DNA of 64,000 bases from Bacteroidales bacterium (GTDB lineage Bacteria; Bacteroidota; Bacteroidia; Bacteroidales; F082): assembly GCA_028704385.1 (NCBI GenBank), contig JAQVLA010000014.1, positions 32,376 to 96,375 on the forward strand, in the 5' to 3' direction. The notes beneath the pieces are model-generated. The model ran no database searches and was not told the DNA's origin. It saw nothing but the letters and a program-made list of their open reading frames with translations. The translations under genes and the position numbers were made by a program. Positions 1 through 8,823 of this stretch are shown piece after piece (the stretch's first letter is position 1; every line of letters starts with the position of its first letter).

Positions 1-111
1 AATGGAAGCTGGTGCAGGGTCATCTTTCAATTCCGGCTCAGATAAACATTGGTAAATAACCTTGTTAAAGTTTTCATCACAAAAATAGCAAGAGAAAGTT
101 TCGAAAAGCCC

Positions 112-119
112 TAACTTTG
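112..119 (+). promoter_or_regulatory. Bacteroidota -7 promoter box for ppa
   Basis: TAACTTTG matches the Bacteroidota sigma-ABfr -7 consensus TAnnTTTG and lies 27 bases before the ppa ATG. No clear TTTG -33 box is seen at the usual 19-21 base spacing. The rest of bases 1-111 shows no gene I can support. Confidence 0.5.
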
Positions 120-146
120 CACCCACTAACCGAAAGCTAAAAAACT

Positions 147-815
147 ATGTCGAAAATCATGGATCCCATTGGCAGGCTGATGGGTTTACGCTACAAATCA
201 CATCCCTGGCATGGCGTCGAAATTGGTTCTGATGCACCTGAAGTCGTTATCTGTTTTATTGAGATGGTTCCTACCGATACCGTAAAATATGAAGTGGATA
301 AAGTTTCGGGCTATCTGCGTCTCGACCGGCCACAAAAATACTCCAATGTGGTTCCTGCCCTATACGGCTTTGTGCCACAAACATTTTGTGCCAGCAGGGT
401 TGCCGAGTTCTGCAATCAAAAAACAGGACGTAACGATATCACCGGCGATCGCGATCCTTTGGATATTTGCGTGCTCACTGAAAAAGACATCACACATGGT
501 GATATTTTGGTGCGGGCCAGGCCTATTGGCGGTTTCAGGATGATTGACGGCAACGAAGCTGATGACAAAATTGTCGCTGTGTTGGATAATGATGCCGTTT
601 ATAGTGGTTATCGTGATATCACTGATTGCCCCGATCTGGTACTTGACCGATTGAAACATTATTTCCTTACTTACAAAGATTTGCCGGGCAAAGAAAGCAA
701 TGTAGAAATAACGCATGTTTATGGCATTGAAGAAGCCCAGGAAGTAATCAGACGTTCGATGGAAGATTACCATCATAAATTTGACAATCTGGACAGTTTT
801 TTGTCTGAAGTATAA
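147..815 (+). CDS. ppa: Inorganic pyrophosphatase, family I
   Basis: Soluble inorganic pyrophosphatase, which hydrolyses PPi to phosphate in the cytoplasm and so drives biosynthetic reactions. The 222-residue protein carries the metal-binding signature DRDPLD at residues 101-106, in the context GDRDPLDICVLTE that I associate with Bacteroidota forms, plus upstream active-site residues in the stretch around K47-E49 and the Y73 segment (ALYGFVPQTF). The length is somewhat above the roughly 175 residues of the E. coli enzyme because of N- and C-terminal extensions. The gene stands alone: a promoter box lies just upstream and the next genes are on the opposite strand. Confidence 0.95.
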   Translation: MSKIMDPIGRLMGLRYKSHPWHGVEIGSDAPEVVICFIEMVPTDTVKYEVDKVSGYLRLDRPQKYSNVVPALYGFVPQTFCASRVAEFCNQKTGRNDITGDRDPLDICVLTEKDITHGDILVRARPIGGFRMIDGNEADDKIVAVLDNDAVYSGYRDITDCPDLVLDRLKHYFLTYKDLPGKESNVEITHVYGIEEAQEVIRRSMEDYHHKFDNLDSFLSEV

Positions 816-819
816 AACC

Positions 820-852
820 AAAAACCCGCAGCCGAATTTCTCCGGCCACGGG
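820..852 (-). terminator. Rho-independent terminator of the ABC export operon
   Basis: Read on the minus strand, two GC-rich stem blocks (CCCG with CGGG, GCCG with CGGC) separated by a 2x2 internal loop close an 8-base loop and are followed by TTTTT. It lies 26 bases after the stop of the HlyD-like gene. The T-run orientation fits the minus strand, not ppa. Confidence 0.65.
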
Positions 853-877
853 CACCAAACCAACACACAACAAAGCG

Positions 878-1960
878 CTACATAGTAGCAGCTTTTATCT
901 TTTCGGTTTCTGAAAGACCTTCGATTATTTCGATATTGATTCCATCAGAAAGTCCGGTTTTAACTTTTCGTTTTTCAAATTGTTGAGGAGCCACTTCGAC
1001 TTCTACATAAGTTGTATCTTTTTCTATCAAAAGATTACCTTCGTTAATTGCCAGCACCTGATCTTTTCGTTCAAGCACAATATCAGCGTTGGCACTGTAT
1101 CCCGCCCTGATAAACTGATTTTCTCTCAAATCAACCGCAGCCCTGATTTCGAACTGTATTGTGCCATTTTCTTCTATTCCTTTTGGAGCAATATGTTCCA
1201 ATACTGCATCAAAAGTTTCATTTTCGATGGCACCAATAGTCATGATAAGTTGCATTCCCTCACTGATCTTGCCAACTTCTGATTCATCCACTTTTCCTTC
1301 AAAAATCATCTCGTTCATATCAGCAATGGTGGCAATTACTGTTCCATTGTTGAATGTATTACTTTCTATTACGGAGTTGCCTTCCTCAACGGGCACATCC
1401 AGCACCATGCCGTCAATAGTCGAGCGAATCAAAGTGTTTGTTACATTTCCCGCTTTTTTGGTAGCACCTTCGCGAATCAGCTGCAAATTGTCTTCGGCAG
1501 TCTCAACTTCTTCGCGTGCGTTACGAAAGGCAATATCATAGGTCAAAAACTCTGCCTCCGGAATAACCTGTTGCTCAAATAAGGATTTATACCTTTCGTG
1601 ATTTTTACGTGCTTCCTCCAGCTGGATTGTGGCTCTTTTCACACGTGATTCGGCATTGTTGAGGTTGATCATATCAGGTATAATTTTTACCCTGGCAATC
1701 AGCTGGTCTTTTTTAATCACATCACCGGGCTCAACAAAAATCTCTTCGATAATCCCGGAAACCTTTGGTGTGATTTCGATTTCTTTTCGCGGAACAACCG
1801 ATCCGGTAGCTACTGTTTTTCGAATGATGTCTGTTTTGAAAGCTGTTGTTGTTTCATACACCATCGGTTCTGCCTGTGATTTCCTGTAGAGGTAAACAAT
1901 AGTGCCAATAAATACGACCGCAATCACAAGGATAACAGCAATTTTGAGGATAGTTTTCAT
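878..1960 (-). CDS. HlyD/MacA-like periplasmic adaptor subunit
   Basis: Membrane-fusion adaptor that would couple an inner-membrane ABC exporter to an outer-membrane channel. The 360-residue protein begins with one membrane anchor (residues about 5-25) followed by a biotinyl-lipoyl-like segment (VSGIIEEIFVEPGDVIKKDQLIARV), an alpha-helical hairpin rich in E/K/R (about 100-165), and a beta-barrel region with the DVPVEEGNSV type return strand. It is the last gene of a four-gene operon (ATPase, permease, permease, adaptor); the gap to the upstream permease is 34 bases. No TolC-like outer-membrane partner lies next to it, so the channel is presumably encoded elsewhere. Substrate cannot be told. 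Confidence 0.85.
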   Translation of the reverse strand: MKTILKIAVILVIAVVFIGTIVYLYRKSQAEPMVYETTTAFKTDIIRKTVATGSVVPRKEIEITPKVSGIIEEIFVEPGDVIKKDQLIARVKIIPDMINLNNAESRVKRATIQLEEARKNHERYKSLFEQQVIPEAEFLTYDIAFRNAREEVETAEDNLQLIREGATKKAGNVTNTLIRSTIDGMVLDVPVEEGNSVIESNTFNNGTVIATIADMNEMIFEGKVDESEVGKISEGMQLIMTIGAIENETFDAVLEHIAPKGIEENGTIQFEIRAAVDLRENQFIRAGYSANADIVLERKDQVLAINEGNLLIEKDTTYVEVEVAPQQFEKRKVKTGLSDGINIEIIEGLSETEKIKAATM

Positions 1961-1994
1961 AAATAATTGAATTTATTTTGTGTGTTATTTTGAT

Positions 1995-3260
1995 TTATTC
2001 ATAACGAAGTGCATCAATAGGTTTAATGCTTACTGCTTTGCGCGCAGGCACGAGGCCGGCTAGTACACCTGAAAACACAACTATGGTTAAGGCTACCACA
2101 GCAACCTGAAAATCAATAACAGGATGCATAAACATTGTTTCCTGATTGCCAGGTTCGGGAAGGTTCTTGTCGATGAGTTCCATGATAAGCACTCCAAAAA
2201 CCAGGCCTGCATAACCTGCAATACTGGTTAGTACGACAGATTCTGTTACTATCTGGGTGATCACTTTCAAAGGTGAGGCTCCCAAAGCACGCATGATCCC
2301 AATCTCTTTGGTTCGTTCTTTTACAATAACCAGCATAATGTTGGAAATCCCAATCACACCAGCCATCAAGGTTCCAATACCAACAATCCAGATCAGTCCG
2401 TTTATGCCCATAAACAATCCCGTCATTTGCTTAAACTCCTTTTCGAGATTCACTGAGCCAACCGCTCTGTGATCGTCAGGGGAAACATTATGTCGTTCTT
2501 TCAACAGCCTGGCTGCCTTTTGTTCCACGACACTTACTTCCACATCAGGTTGAGAAGTAAGTGCAAACCAGGCAACAATATTCCCATAATTATAAACTTT
2601 CTGCAATGTTGTGAATGGGATATGAATACTTTGTTCTTTGTCGCCACCGAAATTAAAATTCATGTTTTTGGGCTTGAAAACACCAATAACCTGAAAATAA
2701 ACCCCTCTTATCCTGATGTATTTTCCAATGGGATCTTCCTCCTTTTCAAAAAGCACTTCACGAACCCTTCGGCCGATCACAGCAACCTTTTTTGCCTGAT
2801 TGATATCGTTTGCATTCAGAAATCGGCCCTGTACCATTTCGGCCGGATCAATTTTGTTCCATTCGGGATAATCCCCATAAATATTAAAAGCACCGGCATT
2901 CTGTTTATAAATCACATTGTTACCGGATTGCCGACCGCCACCTTCCAGACGGGGAGCAACCAAACCAATTTCCGGGATATTATCTTTTAATGCCTGAATA
3001 TCATCGTTTCTGAAATAATACCTTCTGTTACGTGGAAAGCCTTTATAGGGTTCTGTTGTGGGCCGGGTCCACATAAAAACGCTATTCGTGGCCAAATCGC
3101 CCATGCCATACGTAATGCCATTTTCGAGCCCATTACCTGATCCAAGCATGATCATCAACATAAAAATGCCCCAAAACACTCCGAATGCTGTGAAGAAAGT
3201 TCTGACCTTGTTTTTGGCCAGGCTACTCCATATCTCGTACCAGCGATCACGATCAAACAT
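1995..3260 (-). CDS. MacB-type ABC transporter permease (second of pair)
   Basis: Inner-membrane permease of the MacB/FtsX type, 421 residues. There is an N-terminal membrane segment (about 20-40, TFFTAFGVFWGIFMLMIMLG), a large periplasmic MacB core domain (about 45-285), and three C-terminal membrane segments forming the FtsX domain, with the typical motif VKERTKEIGIMRALGASP between the first and second of them and the ending PARKAVSIKPIDALRYE. It is paralogous to the neighbouring permease and separated from it by 19 bases. The two would form a heterodimeric mechanotransmission exporter with the ATPase and the adaptor. Confidence 0.9.
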   Translation of the reverse strand: MFDRDRWYEIWSSLAKNKVRTFFTAFGVFWGIFMLMIMLGSGNGLENGITYGMGDLATNSVFMWTRPTTEPYKGFPRNRRYYFRNDDIQALKDNIPEIGLVAPRLEGGGRQSGNNVIYKQNAGAFNIYGDYPEWNKIDPAEMVQGRFLNANDINQAKKVAVIGRRVREVLFEKEEDPIGKYIRIRGVYFQVIGVFKPKNMNFNFGGDKEQSIHIPFTTLQKVYNYGNIVAWFALTSQPDVEVSVVEQKAARLLKERHNVSPDDHRAVGSVNLEKEFKQMTGLFMGINGLIWIVGIGTLMAGVIGISNIMLVIVKERTKEIGIMRALGASPLKVITQIVTESVVLTSIAGYAGLVFGVLIMELIDKNLPEPGNQETMFMHPVIDFQVAVVALTIVVFSGVLAGLVPARKAVSIKPIDALRYE

Positions 3261-3279
3261 ATCCTATTTATTAATTTGT

Positions 3280-4509
3280 TTATTCATCCCGCAAAGCTTC
3301 GATAGGTTTTATTGCAGCAGCACGCCGGGCAGGAATAAAGCCAGCCAGTGCTCCGGCTATGATCAATAACAAAGTGGCTCCAATCGCAACGGAAATATCA
3401 ACCTCCGGCTCTCTGAAAAATGGAGTTTGTATATGTTCCGAAACCAACTCGAGCAAGCCTACCCCAATAACCAGCCCGAAGTATCCAGCGAAGGCTGTGA
3501 TCAAAACTGCCTCCTGCAAAATCAAACTGATAATACTGCCTGGTGTGGCTCCAAGTGCTTTGCGGATACCAATTTCCTTGGTACGGTCTTTCACCACTAT
3601 CATCATGATGTTGCTAACTCCAACCACACCGGCTATGATCGTACCAATGCCAATCACCCAAATGAAGAGTCTGATACTGGCAAAAAGCTTCTGAAACTTG
3701 GTAAACTCTTCAACGCTGTTCCAAAAAAACATGGCATTTTCATCCTCAGGATCATATCTGTGAAGGTTTGCCATTTTTGCTTTGATGTCGTCTTCAATCT
3801 TTTTGGCTTCCTTTTCGTTGGCATCACCTACTGTAACCACCATGCCGTGTATATCCCGTTCGCCGCCAAAAACAGTTTGCGCCGTGGCAATGGAAATATA
3901 AACCAATTGCATATTGTCGTCTCTTCCATCGTCATCAACAAACACCCCTACCACTTTAAATGGAATACCATTAATCCTGATATACTTTCCCAGTGGATCT
4001 TCTGCTTTAAATAACGCATCACTAACCAGCTTGCTGATCAATACATTTTTTTGTTTGAAGCGCTGATCATTTTCATTCAAGAACCTTCCACTCAGCAGGC
4101 TAAGTTTTTCAACCTTTTGATAATCGGGGTGTACGCCTCTTATCGTATACGATCCGGATTGTTTTTTGTATGCCAGCACATTGCTCCACACATGGAATCT
4201 TCCACTGATCTGATCAAGCCCGTCAACATGTGCATTCAGGTAATCATAATCCTCATTTTTCATTCTGATATTACGCCCGGGCTTGTTTCCTTTGTAGGGT
4301 TTGCTTGTTTGCCCGTTCCATATCCAGATGGCATTGGTAGCCGATGAACGAAACTGGTTTTCGACACCTTTTTGTAATCCTATTCCTGAACCCTGCAAAA
4401 TGATCAGCATAAAAATTCCCCAGGCTACCGAAAAACCGGTCAGAAAAGTACGGAGCTTATTCTTTTCAATGGTATTAAAGATCTCCTGCCATTTGTCAAT
4501 ATCAAACAT
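3280..4509 (-). CDS. MacB-type ABC transporter permease (first of pair)
   Basis: Permease of 409 residues with the same layout as its neighbour: N-terminal membrane helix (TFLTGFSVAWGIFMLIILQG), periplasmic core domain, and three C-terminal helices with the FtsX motif VKDRTKEIGIRKALGATPG and the ending PARRAAAIKPIEALRDE. It follows the ATPase gene by 11 bases. The paired permeases are clearly diverged copies of one ancestor. Such ATPase/permease/permease/HlyD operons are common in Bacteroidota; the cargo is unknown (possibly antimicrobials or envelope lipids, which is inference from the family). Confidence 0.9.
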   Translation of the reverse strand: MFDIDKWQEIFNTIEKNKLRTFLTGFSVAWGIFMLIILQGSGIGLQKGVENQFRSSATNAIWIWNGQTSKPYKGNKPGRNIRMKNEDYDYLNAHVDGLDQISGRFHVWSNVLAYKKQSGSYTIRGVHPDYQKVEKLSLLSGRFLNENDQRFKQKNVLISKLVSDALFKAEDPLGKYIRINGIPFKVVGVFVDDDGRDDNMQLVYISIATAQTVFGGERDIHGMVVTVGDANEKEAKKIEDDIKAKMANLHRYDPEDENAMFFWNSVEEFTKFQKLFASIRLFIWVIGIGTIIAGVVGVSNIMMIVVKDRTKEIGIRKALGATPGSIISLILQEAVLITAFAGYFGLVIGVGLLELVSEHIQTPFFREPEVDISVAIGATLLLIIAGALAGFIPARRAAAIKPIEALRDE

Positions 4510-4520
4510 ATGCTGAGCGA

Positions 4521-5234
4521 TTAAATGGTTTTTGCAAACTCAGTATGAGGAACAAAATGACCATTTTTATGATCTTTTTCAATCTTTCCATCGTGCAACC
4601 GGATGATACGCTGGGTTTGATGCGCAATATCATTTTCGTGCGTCACAATGATTATGGTAATTCCGCTTTTGTTGATCTGCGTAAAAAGCTCCATCACCTC
4701 CTGCGAGGTCACACTATCAAGTGCTCCGGTTGGCTCATCGGCTAGAATCACTTTTGGATTTCCAATGAGGGCACGTGCAATGGCCAACCGCTGTTTCTGC
4801 CCACCCGAAAGTTCGTTGGGAAGATGATCAGACCAGGGCAACAAACCAACCTTTTCGAGGTATTCCATGGCAATTTTATTACGCTTGCGCCTTGTAATTC
4901 CCTGATAATAGAGCGGAAGGGCTACATTTTCAACCGCATTTTTAAAGCTAATCAAATTAAACGACTGAAATACAAATCCCAGATGTTTGTTGCGCAACTG
5001 GGCAGCTTTGGTTTCATTCAGGTCTTTTACCAGCTTACCATCCAGGTAATAATCTCCGCCGTCGTGTACATCAAGCAGGCCTATAATATTGAGCAGCGTT
5101 GACTTTCCGGAGCCGGACGATCCCATTACGGCAACCATCTCACCTGATGTAACTTCAAGATCAATCCCTTTTAAAACATGTAAACTACTGTTACCGGTTT
5201 GATAACTTTTATGTATGCCATTGAATTTAATCAT
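4521..5234 (-). CDS. ABC transporter ATP-binding protein, MacB/LolD type
   Basis: Cytoplasmic ATPase that powers the permease pair. All nucleotide-binding motifs are present: Walker [11 protein letters not shown]-loop in VFQSFNLI, signature LSGGQKQR, Walker [13 protein letters not shown], and the switch His in IIVTHE. I chose the ATG that gives [14 protein letters not shown] (237 residues) because ABC domains of this family start there; an in-frame ATG 39 bases upstream (MSNFVIVPIS...) gives an N-terminal extension unlike the family. First gene of the operon; no convincing TAnnTTTG box was found upstream. Confidence 0.93.
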   Translation of the reverse strand: MIKFNGIHKSYQTGNSSLHVLKGIDLEVTSGEMVAVMGSSGSGKSTLLNIIGLLDVHDGGDYYLDGKLVKDLNETKAAQLRNKHLGFVFQSFNLISFKNAVENVALPLYYQGITRRKRNKIAMEYLEKVGLLPWSDHLPNELSGGQKQRLAIARALIGNPKVILADEPTGALDSVTSQEVMELFTQINKSGITIIIVTHENDIAHQTQRIIRLHDGKIEKDHKNGHFVPHTEFAKTI

Positions 5235-5413
5235 GTTGTGGTCGGATATTGGTACTATCACAAAATTTGACAACAGAATATCATAAACAATGCCAAAAAA
5301 TTTTAACGCATTGTATTACTGTAATTTAAAACTAATGTTTTTATGAAGTTTACCCGAATACCAGGTACAAAAAGTGTGCGTGACCGCTCAGAAGTATTCG
5401 ATTTCGAACAGTA

Positions 5414-6553
5414 TTATCCAACCCAATGCAGAATTGTTGCTACTAAAAATCCAAGGTAATTTCCAATGGCATAACCAATTATTCCAATGCTTAATCCCGG
5501 AAGCACAAGTGCTCTGTTGTTAAGTGCTGCAGCTATTACTGGAACAAAGGGAGGGCTACATATCAAAGCAGTTGAAGTAACCATAACCGTTTCGTTATCA
5601 ATCCTAAAAAAGTAGGCCAACACAACATGAAGCATTAAGGATCCAAAGACAACCAGGGTGATGTAATAAATCAGCTGAGGGGAAGCATGAAGCATTTCGT
5701 TGATGTTGACCATTGAGCTAACGGTAACACTAAAAACCAAAATAAAATACATCCCTAGGTCGAAGCTATGTGGCGAATTTCGCAGCACAGGAACAACAGA
5801 CCCCAGCATTCCAAAACTTGTGATTAACAGCAAGGTGGTAGCCATCATCAGATTTTCCGGAACCAGACTGCCGATTCCGGCTGATACACCTACAATCATT
5901 ACTGAAGCTGTTGTTAAGACAACTCTATTTATCAGCTTTCCCTTGATTGGATTTGGATCAGTAACATTTAGCTGATCCGCATTTAGCACCCTTTTGCCGG
6001 TAAAGCCGGGAAGTAATATCCCAAATAGCCTTTGCCCCAGAAGCAAAAGAAAAAGCAAATAAAATCCCGAAAGAAGCATGTCGTAAGTATGCGTCAGCAG
6101 GTAGGTGTTCTCATCCACATCCAAGATCAGTTTTAAGGAAGCCAGATTGGGAGTGCCACCTGTGTAAACACCTACCAACATCCCTCCGATTTTCCAGAGT
6201 TCCCTGTTGGTATCCTGAAACAAGGCAAAACCTAAAAACACCATGAAAATCACAGAGATCACTGCCAATATCATCGACTTTAAACCTGTTCGTGCCAGCG
6301 ATTTCCATTGGCTTAGCCGGGAACCAAAAAGCAGCAAGGGAATAGCCAAAGGGATACTTAAATTCATCACCCATTCCTGCAGTACAACTGCATTTTCAGG
6401 AATAATCCTTAATTGCCCAAGTATCAATCCTGCCACATAGGCCACCAAAACCGTTCCCAGACGATTGATCCAGCGAAAATGCTTTGAAGCCCACTTTATC
6501 AGAACAGGACTTACGAGATAAAACAAAAGAAGTAGGATCGTTTTGTATTCCAT
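5414..6553 (-). CDS. DUF819 family integral membrane protein
   Basis: Very hydrophobic protein of 379 residues with about ten or more predicted membrane helices, matching in character the DUF819 (YjcL-like) family, whose function is not established. Recognisable stretches are IGGMLVGVYTGGTPNLASLK, typical of the family, and the Gly/Pro-rich C-terminal helix with SIGIIGYAIGNYLG. The start ATG at 6553 is preferred; the frame extends two codons upstream to a TTG. A promoter box lies 13 bases before the start. The gene is divergent from the RNase HI gene and shares a short intergenic region with it. Confidence 0.8.
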   Translation of the reverse strand: MEYKTILLLLFYLVSPVLIKWASKHFRWINRLGTVLVAYVAGLILGQLRIIPENAVVLQEWVMNLSIPLAIPLLLFGSRLSQWKSLARTGLKSMILAVISVIFMVFLGFALFQDTNRELWKIGGMLVGVYTGGTPNLASLKLILDVDENTYLLTHTYDMLLSGFYLLFLLLLGQRLFGILLPGFTGKRVLNADQLNVTDPNPIKGKLINRVVLTTASVMIVGVSAGIGSLVPENLMMATTLLLITSFGMLGSVVPVLRNSPHSFDLGMYFILVFSVTVSSMVNINEMLHASPQLIYYITLVVFGSLMLHVVLAYFFRIDNETVMVTSTALICSPPFVPVIAAALNNRALVLPGLSIGIIGYAIGNYLGFLVATILHWVG

Positions 6554-6566
6554 CTCCAAAAAAAAG

Positions 6567-6574
6567 CAAAGTTA
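6567..6574 (-). promoter_or_regulatory. -7 promoter box for the DUF819 gene
   Basis: On the minus strand TAACTTTG, consensus TAnnTTTG. The box ends 13 bases before the chosen ATG, so the transcript would have only a few untranslated bases. Confidence 0.45.
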
Positions 6575-6619
6575 ATTATTACCAAATACCCCCCTGATTG
6601 CAGGCATAGCGCAATTGCT

Positions 6620-6627
6620 TATTTTTG
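6620..6627 (+). promoter_or_regulatory. -7 promoter box for rnhA
   Basis: TATTTTTG, followed by CGCC, ends only four bases before the ATG at 6632. If it is used, the mRNA would be leaderless or nearly so. Confidence 0.45.
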
Positions 6628-6631
6628 CGCC

Positions 6632-7252
6632 ATGGCAGCAAAACAAAAATATTATGTCGTTTGGATAGGCCACACACCTGGCATTTATTCCAGCTGGGAG
6701 GCCTGTCGCAAGCAGGTAGAAGGTTTTCAGGGTGCACGCTATAAAAGCTATAAGAACGAAAAAGAAGCGCAACAGGCATTCAGTTCAGGCCCTGAAAATT
6801 ATAAAGAAAATCAGCTTGCCAAAAGCTATTCAAGCCATTCCAATCCTCCCATCGAAAGTTCAATCAGTGTGGATGCAGCCTGTTCGGGTAATCCGGGTAA
6901 AATGGAGTACAGAGGTGTTTTTACAGAAACGAACACAGAACTTTTTAAAAGCAAGGTTTACGAACAGGGAACCAACAATATAGGTGAGTTTTTAGCGATA
7001 GTGCATGGTCTTGCCTGGCAGCAAAAGCATAAAACTAATTATCCCATCTACAGCGATTCGCGCAACGCAATCAATTGGGTTAAAGCTGGTAAAGCCAAAA
7101 CAAAACTGGCTGAAAATCAAAAAACAAAAGAACTTTTTGAAGTGATCAGACGAGCTGAAAACTGGCTCAAAAACAACAACTTTCGCTCAGCAATTTTAAA
7201 ATGGGAAACGGATCAATGGGGAGAAATTCCGGCTGATTTTGGCCGGAAGTAA
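6632..7252 (+). CDS. rnhA: Ribonuclease HI with N-terminal viroplasmin domain
   Basis: Cleaves the RNA strand of RNA-DNA hybrids (primer and R-loop removal). The 206-residue protein starts with a caulimovirus viroplasmin-like domain (residues about 4-52: YYVVWIGHTPGIYSSWEAC, then YKSYKNEKEAQQAF), which in eukaryotic RNase H1 is the hybrid-binding domain. The catalytic domain shows the acidic residues in order: Asp in VDAAC, Glu in GEFLAI, Asp in YSDSRNA and Asp near WGEIPADFGR. The architecture is common in Bacteroidota and Firmicutes. It is monocistronic and divergent from the DUF819 gene. Confidence 0.92.
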   Translation: MAAKQKYYVVWIGHTPGIYSSWEACRKQVEGFQGARYKSYKNEKEAQQAFSSGPENYKENQLAKSYSSHSNPPIESSISVDAACSGNPGKMEYRGVFTETNTELFKSKVYEQGTNNIGEFLAIVHGLAWQQKHKTNYPIYSDSRNAINWVKAGKAKTKLAENQKTKELFEVIRRAENWLKNNNFRSAILKWETDQWGEIPADFGRK

Positions 7253-7293
7253 CACCTTTACAATATCAGATCAATAAAAAAACCAAATATTTC

Positions 7294-7301
7294 TATTTTT
7301 G
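7294..7301 (+). promoter_or_regulatory. -7 promoter box for the GldH-like gene
   Basis: TATTTTTG followed by CAACAC, 29 bases before the ATG at 7331; matches TAnnTTTG. Confidence 0.55.
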
Positions 7302-7330
7302 CAACACAAGTAAAATAATGCTGTATAACT

Positions 7331-7816
7331 ATGAAGCCTCACAAACTTCTTTCGTTTAGTCTACTAATCTGGATGATCGTTTTTGGTGTTTCGTGCCAAT
7401 CGCCGGCCAGTTATGAATCAGAAACCATTTTCGAAAATCAAATCTGGAATCGGTTTGATATCCAGGAATATACATTTTCGCCCGAAGAAAACTCGGTAAA
7501 ATGGGATGTACTTTTTATCTTTGAACACTTCGACAATTACGCCACAGATCATATTGAAGTAAATATCAGCTTTTATCTGCCAAACGGAGCAACACGATCG
7601 CGCGATTATACTTTTAAGCTCAAAAATGACAAGCAGGAATGGATCGGCAGCCAAAATCAAAAAATGGTAACACACGAACTTTCCGTTATAAAAGGTTTTA
7701 ACCTTGACGAATCGGGGCCATTAGTCATCAGGGTTGAGAGCAAGATGACTAAATTTAACCTTGCTGCAGTAAACAAAATAGGGATCCGACTCAAAGAATC
7801 GAAAGATCAATTGTAA
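7331..7816 (+). CDS. GldH-like lipoprotein
   Basis: Predicted lipoprotein of 161 residues: hydrophobic signal followed by the lipobox ending VSC with Cys22 as the lipidated residue. The mature part resembles the gliding-motility lipoprotein GldH in layout: an early acidic-aromatic stretch with FENQIWNRFDI, beta-rich middle with FYLPNGATRSRDYTFKLK and EWIG, and the C-terminal IGIRLKE. GldH homologues are kept in many non-gliding Bacteroidota, so presence does not prove gliding. It has its own promoter box and is followed by the polysaccharide export operon. Assignment is by eye and moderate. Confidence 0.6.
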   Translation: MKPHKLLSFSLLIWMIVFGVSCQSPASYESETIFENQIWNRFDIQEYTFSPEENSVKWDVLFIFEHFDNYATDHIEVNISFYLPNGATRSRDYTFKLKNDKQEWIGSQNQKMVTHELSVIKGFNLDESGPLVIRVESKMTKFNLAAVNKIGIRLKESKDQL

Positions 7817-7873
7817 GCAAAGCTTTGTCAGCAGCTTAACAATTTTTTTATTCATAAAGACAAAAAATTGCAC

Positions 7874-7881
7874 TATTTTTG
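7874..7881 (+). promoter_or_regulatory. -7 promoter box of the polysaccharide export operon
   Basis: TATTTTTG followed by CGCC. It gives an untranslated leader of roughly 130 bases before the wza-like ATG. The leader contains a small hairpin (TTTTTG/CAAAAA, 7904-7919) and an ACTCAA/TTGAGT pair further down; such a leader could be where the operon's own UpxY-like antiterminator acts, which is inference. Confidence 0.55.
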
Positions 7882-8019
7882 CGCCTTCCAAACTTCATTG
7901 ATATTTTTGAAATCAAAAACAATCTTACTCAATTAACCACAAGCTTAAATTTGCCTTGAGTTGACAGACTTAAAAACGACACCAAAGCAGATCAAAGCAT
8001 TAAATTAAAGCTGTTATAA

Positions 8020-8808
8020 ATGAAACAAAAATCAGCACTCATCACAAGGATTCTAATTGTTTTAGTGATCGTCGCATCTGTGCTATCTTCCTGTGTACCA
8101 CAAAGAAAGATGATGTATCTGCAAATGGCCGAGCAAACAGAAGTAAAACCCCAATTCGAAAATGAACGCGCTATCAGTTACATTATCCAGCCAGGCGACA
8201 ACCTTTATATCAAAGTTGTTAGCCTTGACGAAAAAACTTCGATGATGTTTAATCCTCTTGAAAGAACCTCAGGGGGTTCCAACGTGAATGATCAGGGAAT
8301 TTATCTTAACAGCTATACAGTAAGTGAACAGGGAACTATCGAATTTCCACTAGCAGGCCAGATTTATGTTCAAAACCTGAATGTTGAACAGATTAAAGAG
8401 CGGATTCAGCAGATTTTGGATGAATACCTGAAAGAAACCGTACTCATTGTAAAACTTGTGAACTTTAACCTTACCGTATTAGGCGAAGTAAAACGTCCTG
8501 GCCAATACAAGGTCTATCAAAGTGAGATCAATATATTTGAAGCCCTTTCGATGGCTGGCGACCTTTCGGATTTTGCAAAACGCGACGACATCAAAATAAT
8601 CCGTCAAACCAAAACCGGATCAGAAGTTATCATGGTTGATATGGAAAAAGCAGACATACTGAGTTCTGATTATTACTACCTAAAACCCAACGACATCATC
8701 TATGTTGAACCGCTCAAAATCAAACAATACGGTTTTGCCACATTCCCTTATGCACTTGTGTTTTCATCAATCTCAACAGCTTTACTACTGATCAACTTTT
8801 TCAAATAA
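8020..8808 (+). CDS. Wza-like polysaccharide export lipoprotein
   Basis: Outer-membrane polysaccharide export protein of the Wza/OPX family, which forms the exit channel for capsule or exopolysaccharide. The 262-residue precursor has a signal peptide with lipobox LSSC (Cys25), a poly-export domain starting near residue 55 (YIIQPGDNLYIKVV), and an SLBB-like domain (VLGEVKRPGQYKVY) around residue 150. The C-terminus has a hydrophobic segment (FATFPYALVFSSISTALLLI) that may be a short membrane helix. It lacks the long C-terminal part of E. coli Wza, as is usual in this phylum. The Wzc-like gene follows 15 bases later. Confidence 0.9.
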   Translation: MKQKSALITRILIVLVIVASVLSSCVPQRKMMYLQMAEQTEVKPQFENERAISYIIQPGDNLYIKVVSLDEKTSMMFNPLERTSGGSNVNDQGIYLNSYTVSEQGTIEFPLAGQIYVQNLNVEQIKERIQQILDEYLKETVLIVKLVNFNLTVLGEVKRPGQYKVYQSEINIFEALSMAGDLSDFAKRDDIKIIRQTKTGSEVIMVDMEKADILSSDYYYLKPNDIIYVEPLKIKQYGFATFPYALVFSSISTALLLINFFK

Positions 8809-8823
8809 AAAACAGCCTCTACC

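Noticed and set aside
3427..4014. A long plus-strand reading frame of 195 codons opposite the permease gene
   Set aside because: It lies entirely antisense to a well-supported MacB-type permease, has no signal, domain or promoter, and comes from the codon bias of the opposite strand.
7227..7248. Inverted repeat TTCCGGC/GCCGGAA at the end of rnhA, considered as a terminator
   Set aside because: It is inside the coding sequence, only 7 pairs, and has no T-run after it.
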